The position numbers and the translations under genes were made by a program. Shown here piece by piece: positions 15,630 through 23,645 of a stretch of DNA of 28,067 nt; positions within the stretch are counted from its first letter, which is position 1; each line of letters opens with the position of its first letter. Source of the DNA: an uncultured Oscillospiraceae bacterium (GTDB lineage: Bacteria > Bacillota > Clostridia > Oscillospirales > Oscillospiraceae); contig CAAFLE010000037.1 in assembly GCA_900763675.1 (NCBI GenBank), positions 1-28,067 of the forward strand, read 5' to 3'. A model generated the notes under the pieces. It saw only the letters and a program-made list of their open reading frames with translations. It searched no databases and was not told the origin of the DNA.

Positions 15630-16468
15630 AGGCGCTTCATCTCCTTTCGGACGCCGTCCGGCGCCGCCCATTGCAGCCGCTTGAGCGGCTTGAGCAGCCC
15701 GCACGGCACGAGCGCCATGAGCAGCGGCTTGGCGAGATACACGGCGTCGTAGACCGGCGCGTGCATGGCGCGGAGTCCCCGCGCCCGCACGGCGATCTCG
15801 CACAGCCGCGAGCGCACCGTGCGCCGCCGGTACGCCGCCTCCGGCTCATAGACGGAGTATAGGATCTCCGGCAGATTCTCGCCGATCAGTCCCTGTCCCG
15901 CCAGACGCATGACAAGATCGTAATCCTCGGCGCGGCGCGTGTCGTCCGATTCGCTGTAGCCGCCGGCATTTTCCAGCACCGCCCGGCGGAACAGCATCGT
16001 CGGGTGGAAAAACGGGTTTTTCTGCGCGATGGTGTGCGCCGTAATCTTCTGCGGGAACATCCGGCGGCTCCACACGCCGGCGTCGTCGAACACGCGCACG
16101 CCGCACCCGACGTAGGGAGCGCCGGACGCGAGCAGAAACGCCGCCGTGCGCTCGAGCCGCACAGGGTCGGAGAGATCGTCCGCGTCCTGCCGGGCGATCA
16201 GCTCGCCGCGGGCGCGGGCGAGACACCGGTTGAGCGACGCGCCGAGACCGAGATTTCGCCCGTTCTGAAAGCATACGACCCGCCCGTCCTCCGCGGCGAG
16301 CCGCCGCACGATCTCCCATGTGCCGTCGGTCGAGCCGTCGTCGCAGAGGATAAGCTCCAGATTTTCATAGGTCTGGCGCAACACGGACCGCGCCGCCGCC
16401 TCCAGCGTCGCCGCGGCGTTGTAGGCGCTCATCAATACGGAAATGCATCCGTGATCGGTATAAGGCAT
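15626..16468 (-). CDS. Family 2 glycosyltransferase
   Basis: A 280-residue GT-A-fold inverting glycosyltransferase that should transfer a nucleotide-activated sugar to a growing surface glycan. The N-terminal ISVLMSAYNAAATL begins the nucleotide-binding fold, followed by DDGSTDGT (residues 43-50) and the metal-binding QDADD (94-98). The region GRNLGLGASLN is common in the family. RRAEDYDLVMRL, near residue 185, supplies the probable catalytic base (ED). There is no transmembrane helix. The start at 16468 is set by GAGGG at 5-nt spacing. Upstream in-frame ATGs (16492 and beyond) lie in sequence that contains the T-box gene control region on the other strand. It is the first gene of the polysaccharide cassette. 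Confidence 0.92.
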   Translation of the reverse strand: MPYTDHGCISVLMSAYNAAATLEAAARSVLRQTYENLELILCDDGSTDGTWEIVRRLAAEDGRVVCFQNGRNLGLGASLNRCLARARGELIARQDADDLSDPVRLERTAAFLLASGAPYVGCGVRVFDDAGVWSRRMFPQKITAHTIAQKNPFFHPTMLFRRAVLENAGGYSESDDTRRAEDYDLVMRLAGQGLIGENLPEILYSVYEPEAAYRRRTVRSRLCEIAVRARGLRAMHAPVYDAVYLAKPLLMALVPCGLLKPLKRLQWAAPDGVRKEMKRL

Positions 16469-16549
16469 GGTTTCCCTCTTTTCGCTTGGCATTTTATTCT
16501 TAGTATGGACAAAATGCGGATAAAAACCCCGGAATCGGAAAGATTTCGG

Positions 16550-16577
16550 TTGACAAGCAGGGAATCCGTGATAAGAT
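16550..16577 (+). promoter_or_regulatory. Promoter of the alaS T-box transcript
   Basis: A consensus TTGACA (16550-16555) and TAAGAT (16572-16577) are 16 bp apart. Transcription should begin near 16584, which leaves a leader of about 250 nt before alaS. The 365-bp gap between the GT2 and alaS starts is filled by this promoter, the T-box, and an unidentified divergent promoter for the GT2 cassette. Confidence 0.7.
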
Positions 16578-16583
16578 ATATAA

Positions 16584-16811
16584 GATTTTTGGGCTATGAC
16601 GAAGCAAGCCGCGCCCGTTCGGTCTACAGAGAGAGGGGAGAGCTGAAAACCCCTTGTCCGTTGCCGCGGCAGCCACTTTCGAGCCTCCGTGCGATGAGCG
16701 CGGCGCGTCGCCTCCGTTACCGGGCGCATGAGATACGGCGGGAGAACCGCCGCAATCAGGGTGGTACCGCGTGGAATGTTTTTCCCCGCCCCTGTTTTTC
16801 GGGGGCGGGGT
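16584..16811 (+). promoter_or_regulatory. T-box riboswitch controlling alaS
   Basis: This leader senses uncharged tRNA-Ala and allows read-through when alanyl-tRNA is low. The diagnostic T-box sequence AGGGTGGTACCGCG is at 16758-16771. Its TGGT pairs with an ACCA acceptor end, and tRNA-Ala has A at the discriminator position. A GC-rich terminator follows, CCCCGCCCC/GGGGCGGGG at 16784-16810, with a weak T-rich tail. Upstream, AGAGAGAGGGGAG and GCTGAAAACC fit Stem I features. GCC at 16672-16674, followed by ACTTTCGAG, is my candidate Ala specifier codon. That assignment needs a fold and is less sure than the T-box itself. Confidence 0.93.
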
Positions 16812-16833
16812 GTATTTGTTTTTGGAGGTTAGT

Positions 16834-19473
16834 ATGAAAAATTTCGGACTCAATGAGCTGCGGGAGATGTATCTCTCCTTCTTTGAGACAAAGGGGCATC
16901 TGCGTCTGCCCAGCTTCTCGCTGATCCCGCGCAACGACCCCTCGCTTCTGCTCATCAACGCCGGCATGAGCCCCATGAAAACGTGGTTCACCGGGGAAGA
17001 GGAGCCGCCGCGCCACCGCGTCACCACCTGCCAGAAGTGCATCCGCACGCCGGACATTGAAAACATCGGCAAAACGGCGCGTCACGGTACGTACTTTGAA
17101 ATGCTCGGCAACTTTTCCTTCGGCGATTACTTCAAGCGCGAAGCCATTCACTGGGCGTGGGAGTTTCTGACCTCTCCCGACTGGGTCGGTATCGACCCCG
17201 ACCGGCTGTATCCGAGCGTCTATCTTGATGACGATGAGGCGTGGAACATCTGGCACGACGAGATCGGCATTGCCCCGGAGCGCATTTTCCGCTTCGGCAA
17301 GGAGGATAACTTCTGGGAGCATGGCAGCGGTCCGTGCGGTCCCTGCTCCGAGATCTACTATGACCGCGGCGAAAAGTACGGCTGCGGCAAGCCCGGCTGC
17401 ACCGTCGGCTGCGACTGCGACCGGTATATTGAGATCTGGAACATCGTGTTCTCTCAGTTCAACAACGACGGGCAGGGCAACTATACCGAGCTTGCCCAGA
17501 AGAACATCGACACCGGCATGGGTCTGGAGCGTCTCGCGGTCGTCTGCCAGGACGTGAACTCCCTCTTCGACGTCGATACCGTGATGAACATCACACATAA
17601 GGTGAGCGAGATCACCGGCGCACACTACGGCGAGACGAACGCGAAGGACGTCTCCCTGCGCATCATCACCGACCACATCCGTTCCTCGACCTTTATGATC
17701 TGCGACGGCGTTCTCCCCTCCAACGAGGGCCGCGGCTACGTGCTGCGCCGTCTGCTCCGCCGCGCCGCCCGCCACGGGCGTCTGCTCGGCGTGAAGGAGC
17801 CGTTCCTTTATAAGGTCTGCGACACCGTGATCCACGAAAACCGCGGCGCGTACCCCGAGCTTTCCGAGCGGCAGGAATACATCACCGGCGTTATCCGCTC
17901 CGAGGAGGAGAACTTCTCCCGTACCATCGACGGCGGTATGTCCATCTTCGCCGGGATGCTCGCCTCCCACAAGGAAAAGGGCGAGACCGTGTTCTCCGGC
18001 TCGGACGCCTTCAAGCTCTATGATACCTATGGCTTCCCGCTCGATCTCACCAAGGAGATGGCGGCGGACGAGGGCATGACCGTCGATGAGCCGGCGTTCC
18101 AGCAGCTGATGAAGGAACAGCGCGAACGCGCCCGCGCCGCCCGCAGCTCCGACGAGACCGCATGGGCGGGTCTCGATCTCGGTCTGGACAACCTCCCCAC
18201 GAAGTTCACCGGCTATGAGCGGCTGCACGACGACTGCACCATTCTTGCCATCGTCGCCGAGGACGAGCTGCGCGAGTGCGTCGGCTCTGGCGTGAGCGCG
18301 AGCATCGTTCTGGACCAGACGCCGTTCTATGCCGAAATGGGCGGTCAGAGCGCCGACCACGGTCTGCTCATTCTCAAGGACGCCGTCTTTGAGGTCAGCG
18401 ACGTGCAGAAGAACAAGGCGGGCAAGGTGCTGCACCACGGCACGATGGTCTCCGGCAATCTCGCCGTCGGCGATAAGGTCAACGCCTGCGTCGATACGGG
18501 CCGCCGCAAGGCGATCATGCGTGCGCACAGCGCGACGCATCTGCTGCACAAGGCGCTGCGCACCGTTCTCGGCGATCATGTCCATCAGGCGGGTTCGCTT
18601 GTCGAGCCGGACCGTCTCCGCTTTGACTTTACCCACTTCTCCGCCATGAAGCCCGAGGAGATCGCCTCCGTCGAGCGCATGGTGAACGAAGCGGTACTCG
18701 AAGGCTTCCCCGTCAACGTGAAGGAAATGCCCGTTGCCGAGGCACGCAGTCTCGGCGCGATGGCGCTCTTCGGCGAAAAGTACGGCGACGTTGTCCGCGT
18801 CGTCGATATGGGCGACGGCTACTCCGTGGAGTTCTGCGGCGGCACCCATCTTGACAACACCGCGAAGATCGGCTCGCTGCGCATTGTGAGCGAGTTCTCC
18901 GTGGCGAGCGGCGTGCGCCGCATCGAAGCCATCACCGGTCAGGAAACGCTCCGGTTCATCGAGAACAACACCCGTATGCTCATGGCGCTCGCCGAGCGTC
19001 TCAAAGCAAAGCCCGAGGAGCTGCTCGCCCGCGCCGAGGCGCGTACCGGCGAGATCCGCGAGCTGCGGCAGGAGCTGGAAAAATTCCGCGGCAGAGAAAT
19101 GCTCTCCAACGCCGAGAGCTTCCTTGCCAGCTCCAAGAAGGTCGGCTCGCTGCACGTGTTCACCGGCGTTGTGCCGACCGATTCCCCCGACAACCTCCGC
19201 AAGATCGGCGACTTCCTGCGCGATAAGGATGAGAGCATCGTTGCGGTCCTCGCCGCCGTGCGCGACGGGAAGATCACCTTCCACAGCGTATGCGGCAAGG
19301 CGGCGGTCGCCGCCGGCGTCCGTGCGGGCGACATCATCCGCTCCGTGACCGCCATCTGCGGCGGCAAGGGCGGCGGCAAGCCCGATTCCGCCATGGGCGG
19401 CGGCACGGATACGCTCAAGCTCGACGACGCGCTTGCCACCGTGGACGATTTCGTCGCCGGCAAGCTGAAATGA
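16834..19473 (+). CDS. alaS: Alanine--tRNA ligase
   Basis: The enzyme charges tRNA-Ala and edits misactivated serine and glycine. The product is 879 residues, full length. The class II catalytic domain includes RHGTYFEMLGNFSFGDYFK and the GLERL motif. The editing domain has the zinc ligands H565 and H569 (HSATH), C668 and H672 (CGGTH). The C-terminal C-Ala (DHHA1-like) domain ends with a glycine-rich GGGKGGGKPDSAMGGG stretch. ATG at 16834 has GGAGG at 16824-16828. The frame is open further upstream through the T-box terminator, which is leader and not protein. Expression is set by the T-box. A hairpin follows the stop codon, and the HIT gene starts 62 bp after it. Confidence 0.98.
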   Translation: MKNFGLNELREMYLSFFETKGHLRLPSFSLIPRNDPSLLLINAGMSPMKTWFTGEEEPPRHRVTTCQKCIRTPDIENIGKTARHGTYFEMLGNFSFGDYFKREAIHWAWEFLTSPDWVGIDPDRLYPSVYLDDDEAWNIWHDEIGIAPERIFRFGKEDNFWEHGSGPCGPCSEIYYDRGEKYGCGKPGCTVGCDCDRYIEIWNIVFSQFNNDGQGNYTELAQKNIDTGMGLERLAVVCQDVNSLFDVDTVMNITHKVSEITGAHYGETNAKDVSLRIITDHIRSSTFMICDGVLPSNEGRGYVLRRLLRRAARHGRLLGVKEPFLYKVCDTVIHENRGAYPELSERQEYITGVIRSEEENFSRTIDGGMSIFAGMLASHKEKGETVFSGSDAFKLYDTYGFPLDLTKEMAADEGMTVDEPAFQQLMKEQRERARAARSSDETAWAGLDLGLDNLPTKFTGYERLHDDCTILAIVAEDELRECVGSGVSASIVLDQTPFYAEMGGQSADHGLLILKDAVFEVSDVQKNKAGKVLHHGTMVSGNLAVGDKVNACVDTGRRKAIMRAHSATHLLHKALRTVLGDHVHQAGSLVEPDRLRFDFTHFSAMKPEEIASVERMVNEAVLEGFPVNVKEMPVAEARSLGAMALFGEKYGDVVRVVDMGDGYSVEFCGGTHLDNTAKIGSLRIVSEFSVASGVRRIEAITGQETLRFIENNTRMLMALAERLKAKPEELLARAEARTGEIRELRQELEKFRGREMLSNAESFLASSKKVGSLHVFTGVVPTDSPDNLRKIGDFLRDKDESIVAVLAAVRDGKITFHSVCGKAAVAAGVRAGDIIRSVTAICGGKGGGKPDSAMGGGTDTLKLDDALATVDDFVAGKLK

Positions 19474-19482
19474 ACAAAATAA

Positions 19483-19509
19483 CAGAAGCCGCCTTACCGG
19501 CGGCTTCTG
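19483..19509 (+). terminator. Hairpin between alaS and the HIT gene
   Basis: A perfect 11-bp stem CAGAAGCCGCC/GGCGGCTTCTG with a 5-nt loop starts 10 nt after the alaS stop codon. Only CTCTATC follows, not a clean T-run, so it may be a partial terminator or an RNA-stabilising hairpin. Confidence 0.5.
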
Positions 19510-19534
19510 CTCTATCATCCGAAAGGAGAAAACT

Positions 19535-19876
19535 ATGAACGACTGCCTTTTCTGCCGCATCATCGCCGGGGAGATCCCCTCCGCCAAGGTCTATGAGGAC
19601 GAACACGTCTACGCCTTCCGCGACATCGCCCCGCAGGCGCCGACGCATATTCTCGTCGTGCCGAAGGAGCATATCGGCTCGGTCGCCGAGCTGACGGAGG
19701 AAAACTCCGCCGCCGCTGCCCGCTGCCGTGTCGCCGCGGCGAAGATCGCCGAAAGCGAAGGTCTGACCGGCGGCTACCGCATTGTATCGAACATCGGCGC
19801 CGACGCCGGACAGACCGTGAAGCACCTCCACTTCCACATCCTCGGCGGCAAGCGTCTGGACGACACCATGGCGTAA
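19535..19876 (+). CDS. HIT family protein (Hint-type nucleotide hydrolase)
   Basis: A small cytoplasmic protein of the histidine-triad superfamily. Such proteins hydrolyse adenosine phosphoramidates and related AMP-linked compounds, including aminoacyl adenylates. The product is 113 residues, the usual Hint length. The triad HLHFH is at residues 97-101, with GGKR after it. The N-terminal CLFCRIIAGEIP (C4, C7) is typical of bacterial Hint proteins with a zinc site. The substrate-binding NIGADAGQTVKHLHFHILGG region is intact. AAAGGAG precedes ATG at 19535. It follows alaS on the same strand. A link to adenylates made by synthetases is plausible but is only inferred from position. Confidence 0.93.
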   Translation: MNDCLFCRIIAGEIPSAKVYEDEHVYAFRDIAPQAPTHILVVPKEHIGSVAELTEENSAAAARCRVAAAKIAESEGLTGGYRIVSNIGADAGQTVKHLHFHILGGKRLDDTMA

Positions 19877-19883
19877 CGCCCAA

Positions 19884-20003
19884 AGCCTCCCCTTGGGTAC
19901 AAGGGGAGGTGGCAAAGCCGCAGGCTTTGCCGGAGGGGCTGGACGACAATCCCTCAGTCACAGCTTCGCTGTGACAGCTCCCTTTACACAAGGGAGCCTT
20001 TTT
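19884..20003 (+). repeat. MITE-like intergenic repeat made of five hairpins
   Basis: Five successive inverted repeats fill the element: CCTCCCCTT/AAGGGGAGG (19886-19909), GGCAAAGCC/GGCTTTGCC (19911-19931), GAGGG/CCCTC (19933-19955), GTCACAGC/GCTGTGAC (19957-19975) and GCTCCCTT/AAGGGAGC (19977-19997), then TTTTT. The outer ends are imperfect inverted copies of each other (AAAGCCTCCCCTT and AAGGGAGCCTTTT). It has no coding capacity. From memory, similar CTCCCTT/AAGGGAG elements are scattered between genes in Clostridia, but I could not search. The last hairpin serves as terminator for the HIT gene. A truncated relative ends plsY at 11774-11828. Confidence 0.8.
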
Positions 20004-20015
20004 AAACATGCATAA

Positions 20016-20073
20016 CCAACCGTATGGTTGGGAAACCTGAGTTAAATGCAACCGTTTGGTAGCATCAACTCGG
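20016..20073 (+). promoter_or_regulatory. Twin palindromes upstream of the XRE/comEC operon
   Basis: The first palindrome is CCAACC-GTAT-GGTTGG (20016-20031). The second is a longer nested inverted repeat, GAGTT..ATGC.ACC-GTTT-GGT.GCAT.AACTC (20039-20071). Both share the core ACCGTwTGGT, and their centres are 32 bp apart, about three helical turns. The first overlaps a possible -10 box (TATGGT at 20023-20028, with TTTAAA at 20001-20006). The second would lie in the leader RNA just before the ribosome binding site GGGTGA. They are candidate operators for the encoded XRE protein, or an RNA hairpin. Confidence 0.55.
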
Positions 20074-20081
20074 GTGATTGT

Positions 20082-20297
20082 ATGTATTTTCCGCGCCTGT
20101 ATGAGCTTCGGGAAGACCACGATCTGACGCAGAAGAAAATTGCCGAGTATCTGACCATGCATCCGGAGGTCTACCGCCGGTACGAAGCGGGCATCCGCGA
20201 GATACCGGTGTGGGCGGTGATCCGGCTCGCGGAGCTGTATCACGTGTCCACGGATTATCTGCTCGGTCTTTCCGACCGGAAAAACGGCGATGCGTAG
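20082..20297 (+). CDS. Small XRE-family transcriptional regulator
   Basis: A 71-residue protein that is essentially one Cro/C1-type helix-turn-helix domain (residues 4-62). The features are LYELREDHDLTQKKIAEYL (helices 1-2, with the DLTQ turn), the recognition helix around HPEVYRRYEAGIREIP, and VIRLAELYHVSTDYLLG, the classic end of the domain. It has no sensor or peptidase domain. ATG at 20082 is chosen, with GGGTGA upstream. The in-frame ATG at 20046 lies inside the leader palindrome. The stop codon overlaps the comEC start by 8 bp, so the two are translationally coupled. It is likely a DNA-binding autoregulator of this operon, acting on the palindromes upstream (inference). Confidence 0.88.
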   Translation: MYFPRLYELREDHDLTQKKIAEYLTMHPEVYRRYEAGIREIPVWAVIRLAELYHVSTDYLLGLSDRKNGDA

Positions 20298-22587
20298 AGC
20301 GGCGTGGTTCTGCGGAGCCATTTCCCTTGCCGTTTTTGTGTCGTTTTATCTGCTGCCGGAGGGCGTTCTTCTTCCGGCGGCGGGGCTTTGTGCGCTTATG
20401 TCGGCGCTTGCTGCGGCGCTTCTGCGCGGCAAAAACCGCGTCCGCGCCCATCTGGCGCTGCTCGGCGCGGCGATCGGGCTTTGCGCCTTCTTCGTGCAGG
20501 AGCATTTCGTCGCCGCGCCGTCGGACGCGCTTGCCGGGGAAAAGAGGATCATTTCCGCCCGTGTGACGGACTATCCGGACATTTACGATACGAGCGAGTA
20601 TGTAACGGTCCGCATTACCGACGCGGAATTGCCGAACGTCCTTTGCCGCGTCGCGTCCTATGATACGGCGAATTTCTCTGCGCTCACGCCCGGCGACGAG
20701 CTGCGCATTCCGGTAAAGCTCCTTTCCGCGAGAGAGCGCAACGGGCAGAGCGTGGATACCTATGCCGCCCGCGGCATCTTTCTCCGCGCCACGGCGACCG
20801 GCGAGCCGGAGAGGACCGGACGCTGGAGCTTTTCGTTCCTCTATGCGCCGAAGGCGCTCTGCCGCGCCGTCGGCAGTCTCTGCAAAACCGTGTTTCCCGC
20901 GGATGTGCAGCCGTTTCTCACGGCGCTTCTCACCGGCGACAAAGCCGACCTTTATGCCGACGGTGCGCATTACTACGCGCTTGCCGACGCGGGACTGGCG
21001 CACGTCGTTGCCGTTTCGGGAATGCACATCGCGTTTCTCATGGGTGTTCTCTTTCTTCTCGTCGGGCGCAGCCCGCGATCCGCGGCGCTGTGTCTGCCGG
21101 TGCTGCTGCTCTTTGCCGCCATGACGGGCTTTACCCCGTCGGTGACCCGTGCCGCAGTGATGCAGATGTTTCTCCTGTCCGCGCCGCTCTTTCACCGGGA
21201 GAACGACGGGATAACGTCCCTCTGCACGGCGCTTGCACTCCTCCTTCTGTGGAACCCGTCCGCGTGCGCGAGCGTCGGTCTGCAATTGAGCTTTTCCTCC
21301 GTGGCGGGGATATGGCTCATTTCCGGGCGGATGTACCGCGCTCTCTGTCGGAGGATCGACGCACTGAACGTCTCCCGCCGCGTTTTCCGGCGGCTGCTCT
21401 TTCTGGCGGCGGGGTCGGTATCGAGCAGCGTCGGAGCAATGGCGCTCTCCGCGCCGCTCACGGCGGTGCATTTCGGCTCGGTCTCCGTCGTGTCGCCGGT
21501 TTCCAACATTCTCTGTCTGTGGATCGTCTCGGCGATCTATATCGGCGGGTATTTCGCCGTGGCGCTCGGCGCGGTGCTGCCCGGCGCCGCCGCGCTTATC
21601 GGGCGCGTCCTTGCGTGGGGCGTGCGGTACATATACGCCGTGTCCGGCGCTCTCGCGTCGCTCCCGTGTGCGAATGTGTATGTGCAAAATCCGGTGTTCG
21701 CCGTGTGGCTTGCGCTTGTATATGCGCTCTTTCTCGCCGCGTGGCTGCGCAGCCGGAAAACCGGGCGCTTCCGCACCCTTGCGCCGGCGGGGCTTTCTCT
21801 TCTCGCGCTTTTTGCCGCGGCGCTGTTTGTCCGGGCAGGCTGGCGGGAGGAGCTGCGGCTCGCGGCGCTTGACGTCGGGCAGGGCGAATGCATTGTCGTC
21901 ACTGCCGGAGACCGCGCCGCCGTCATCGACTGCGGCGGCAGCTATGTCACGCACGACGCCGGACGAAGCGCCGTGCAGTTTCTCGGCGGCGAGTGCCGGA
22001 AACGCATTGACGCGCTCATTCTCACCCATCTCCACGCCGACCACGGCAACGGCGCGGCGCAGCTTTTGCAGCGTGTGCGCGTCGATACGCTCTATCTCCC
22101 GCAGGAGATGAACGGCGGGAGTCTGCTCGAGGAGATCCTTGCCGCGGCGGAGCAGCGCGGCACGCGCATTGAATATGTGACCGAGAACATGGAGCTTTCG
22201 CTCGGCACGGCGGCGCTCACCGTATGGGCGCCGCTGCTGCCCGTTTCGGAGGATGAGAACGAAAACGGTCTCGTGATCGAAGCCGCGCAGGGCGATTTTG
22301 AAGCGTTCATCCTCGGCGACGCGCCGGCAAAGGCGGAACGGGCGCTCATCGCGTCCGCGCCCATGCCGGATGCCGAGGTGCTGTTCGTGGCGCACCACGG
22401 CTCGAACACGTCCACCTGCAAAGAGCTTCTGGAAGCGATCACGCCGGAAACGGCGGTCATTTCCGTTGGATATAATACCTACGGTCATCCGACACAGCGC
22501 GTGCTGGACCGGCTGGCAGACTATAACATCGCCGTGCTGCGCACGGATACCGACGGAACGGTGACCGTTGCCGCCGGAGAGGAGTAA
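20290..22587 (+). CDS. comEC: ComEC/Rec2 DNA uptake channel
   Basis: The polytopic membrane protein that carries single-stranded DNA into the cytoplasm during natural transformation. The 765-residue product is full length. It has N-terminal helices, an OB-like extracytoplasmic segment (DELRIPVKLLSA..), the competence membrane domain with LAHVVAVSGMHIAFLMG, several more helices, and a C-terminal metallo-beta-lactamase domain. That domain has LDVGQGECIVV, the metal motif THLHADHG and the later FVAHHGSN, all metal ligands visible. ATG at 20290 lies inside the XRE gene's last codons. No comEA or other competence gene is in the window, and ComEC is often present in Clostridia not known to be competent. 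holA follows after 5 bp. Confidence 0.95.
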   Translation: MRRAAWFCGAISLAVFVSFYLLPEGVLLPAAGLCALMSALAAALLRGKNRVRAHLALLGAAIGLCAFFVQEHFVAAPSDALAGEKRIISARVTDYPDIYDTSEYVTVRITDAELPNVLCRVASYDTANFSALTPGDELRIPVKLLSARERNGQSVDTYAARGIFLRATATGEPERTGRWSFSFLYAPKALCRAVGSLCKTVFPADVQPFLTALLTGDKADLYADGAHYYALADAGLAHVVAVSGMHIAFLMGVLFLLVGRSPRSAALCLPVLLLFAAMTGFTPSVTRAAVMQMFLLSAPLFHRENDGITSLCTALALLLLWNPSACASVGLQLSFSSVAGIWLISGRMYRALCRRIDALNVSRRVFRRLLFLAAGSVSSSVGAMALSAPLTAVHFGSVSVVSPVSNILCLWIVSAIYIGGYFAVALGAVLPGAAALIGRVLAWGVRYIYAVSGALASLPCANVYVQNPVFAVWLALVYALFLAAWLRSRKTGRFRTLAPAGLSLLALFAAALFVRAGWREELRLAALDVGQGECIVVTAGDRAAVIDCGGSYVTHDAGRSAVQFLGGECRKRIDALILTHLHADHGNGAAQLLQRVRVDTLYLPQEMNGGSLLEEILAAAEQRGTRIEYVTENMELSLGTAALTVWAPLLPVSEDENENGLVIEAAQGDFEAFILGDAPAKAERALIASAPMPDAEVLFVAHHGSNTSTCKELLEAITPETAVISVGYNTYGHPTQRVLDRLADYNIAVLRTDTDGTVTVAAGEE

Positions 22588-22592
22588 ACGCT

Positions 22593-23645
22593 ATGGCAAA
22601 GCCGTCTTTCGGCAAAAAGGAAGCGCCGCTCGATTACGGCGCATTGGTAAAGGAGCTGCGCGACAAGGGACCCGGCAGACTCTATCTGCTCTGGGGCGAG
22701 GAGGATTATCTTCTCGCGGACTTTGTTACGCGCCTTCGCGCCGCGTGCGTCGGCGGCGAGGACGACGCCTTTGACGCCAAGCGCATTGACGCGCCCGCCC
22801 CGGCGGCGGACGACATTGCCGATGCGCTCGACGCCATGCCGTTTTTCGGCGAGCGGACGTTTGTGGAGCTGCGCGGCTTTGATGTCAACAAATGCCGCGA
22901 CGAGCGCATAGCGGCGCTTTTCGCGGACATTCCCGAATGGTGTACGACCGTCATCACGCTGCCCACGGGCAGCGAACCGGACGGGCGGCTTTCGTTCATA
23001 AAGCAGCTCAAGACCGCCGGGAAAGCGGTGAATTTCACAGCGCAGGCGGGGACGCAGCTGCATAACTGGATCGTCCGCCGGTTTGAGGCGAACGGGAAGA
23101 AGATCGACCGGAACGCCGTGGAGCGGCTCGTCTTTCTCTCCGGCGATCTGATGAACCGGCTCATCCCGGAGATCGCGAAGATCAGCGGCTATGTTTCCGG
23201 CGAGCGCGTCACGGTGCAGGACATCGAAACGCTGGCGCACCACATCCCGGAGGCGGACGCCTTTCAGATGACGGAAGAGATCGCCCGCCGGAACTATGAC
23301 GGCGCGGCGGCAAAGCTCGCCGAGCTTCTCGCCGGCGATGCCGAGCCCATTGAGATCATGGGTGTTATCGGCTGGCAGATGCGCCAGCTCTATGCCGCAA
23401 AAATCGCGGAGAAGAGCGGGAAGGGGATGCCGTTTCTCATGGAAATTCTCGGCACGTCGAGCGAATACCGGGCGCGGAAGCTCGCCGAGACGGCAGCAAA
23501 ATTTTCGCTCCCGGCGCTTACGAGCGGCGTGCGGCTGTGCGCGGAGTACGCCATGAAGCCGCGGCAGCTGGGCGGTGCGCTGACGGATACGGAGGCGGTC
23601 AAGGAGTTTCTGCTCCGCTTCGCTGCGGAGAGCCGCCATGCTTAA
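22593..23645 (+). CDS. holA: DNA polymerase III subunit delta
   Basis: The delta subunit of the clamp loader, which opens the beta sliding clamp so it can be placed on primed DNA. The product is 350 residues, normal for the family. It begins after a short basic tail with the family opening PGRLYLLWGEEDYLLADFV. Next come the degraded AAA+ domain (FFGERTFVELRGFD; TVITLPTG), the lid, and a C-terminal collar domain (LGGALTDTEAVKEFLLRFA). No Walker A is expected in delta, and none is seen. ATG at 22593 has GAGGAG upstream, just after the comEC stop. The comEC-holA order is common in Firmicutes. Its stop overlaps the rnmV start by 8 bp. Confidence 0.93.
   Translation: MAKPSFGKKEAPLDYGALVKELRDKGPGRLYLLWGEEDYLLADFVTRLRAACVGGEDDAFDAKRIDAPAPAADDIADALDAMPFFGERTFVELRGFDVNKCRDERIAALFADIPEWCTTVITLPTGSEPDGRLSFIKQLKTAGKAVNFTAQAGTQLHNWIVRRFEANGKKIDRNAVERLVFLSGDLMNRLIPEIAKISGYVSGERVTVQDIETLAHHIPEADAFQMTEEIARRNYDGAAAKLAELLAGDAEPIEIMGVIGWQMRQLYAAKIAEKSGKGMPFLMEILGTSSEYRARKLAETAAKFSLPALTSGVRLCAEYAMKPRQLGGALTDTEAVKEFLLRFAAESRHA

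Noticed and set aside
16756..19587. A 943-residue open frame antisense to alaS
   Set aside because: It is in exact codon register with alaS. Stops in that register require TTA, CTA or TCA sense codons, which are avoided in GC-rich genes. The product has low-complexity Arg/Ala/His/Gly composition, no start signal and no family motif.
19884..20003. CRISPR array or small RNA gene
   Set aside because: The hairpins are all different, without regular repeat-spacer units. There is no promoter directly upstream that would suggest a separate RNA.
20046..20081. Earlier ATG start for the XRE gene
   Set aside because: It lies inside the palindrome with no Shine-Dalgarno sequence. The ATG at 20082 begins the normal HTH sequence.
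20065..22488. An 807-residue minus-strand frame over comEC
   Set aside because: It is the antisense shadow of comEC, with no recognisable domain. comEC has all expected motifs on the other strand.
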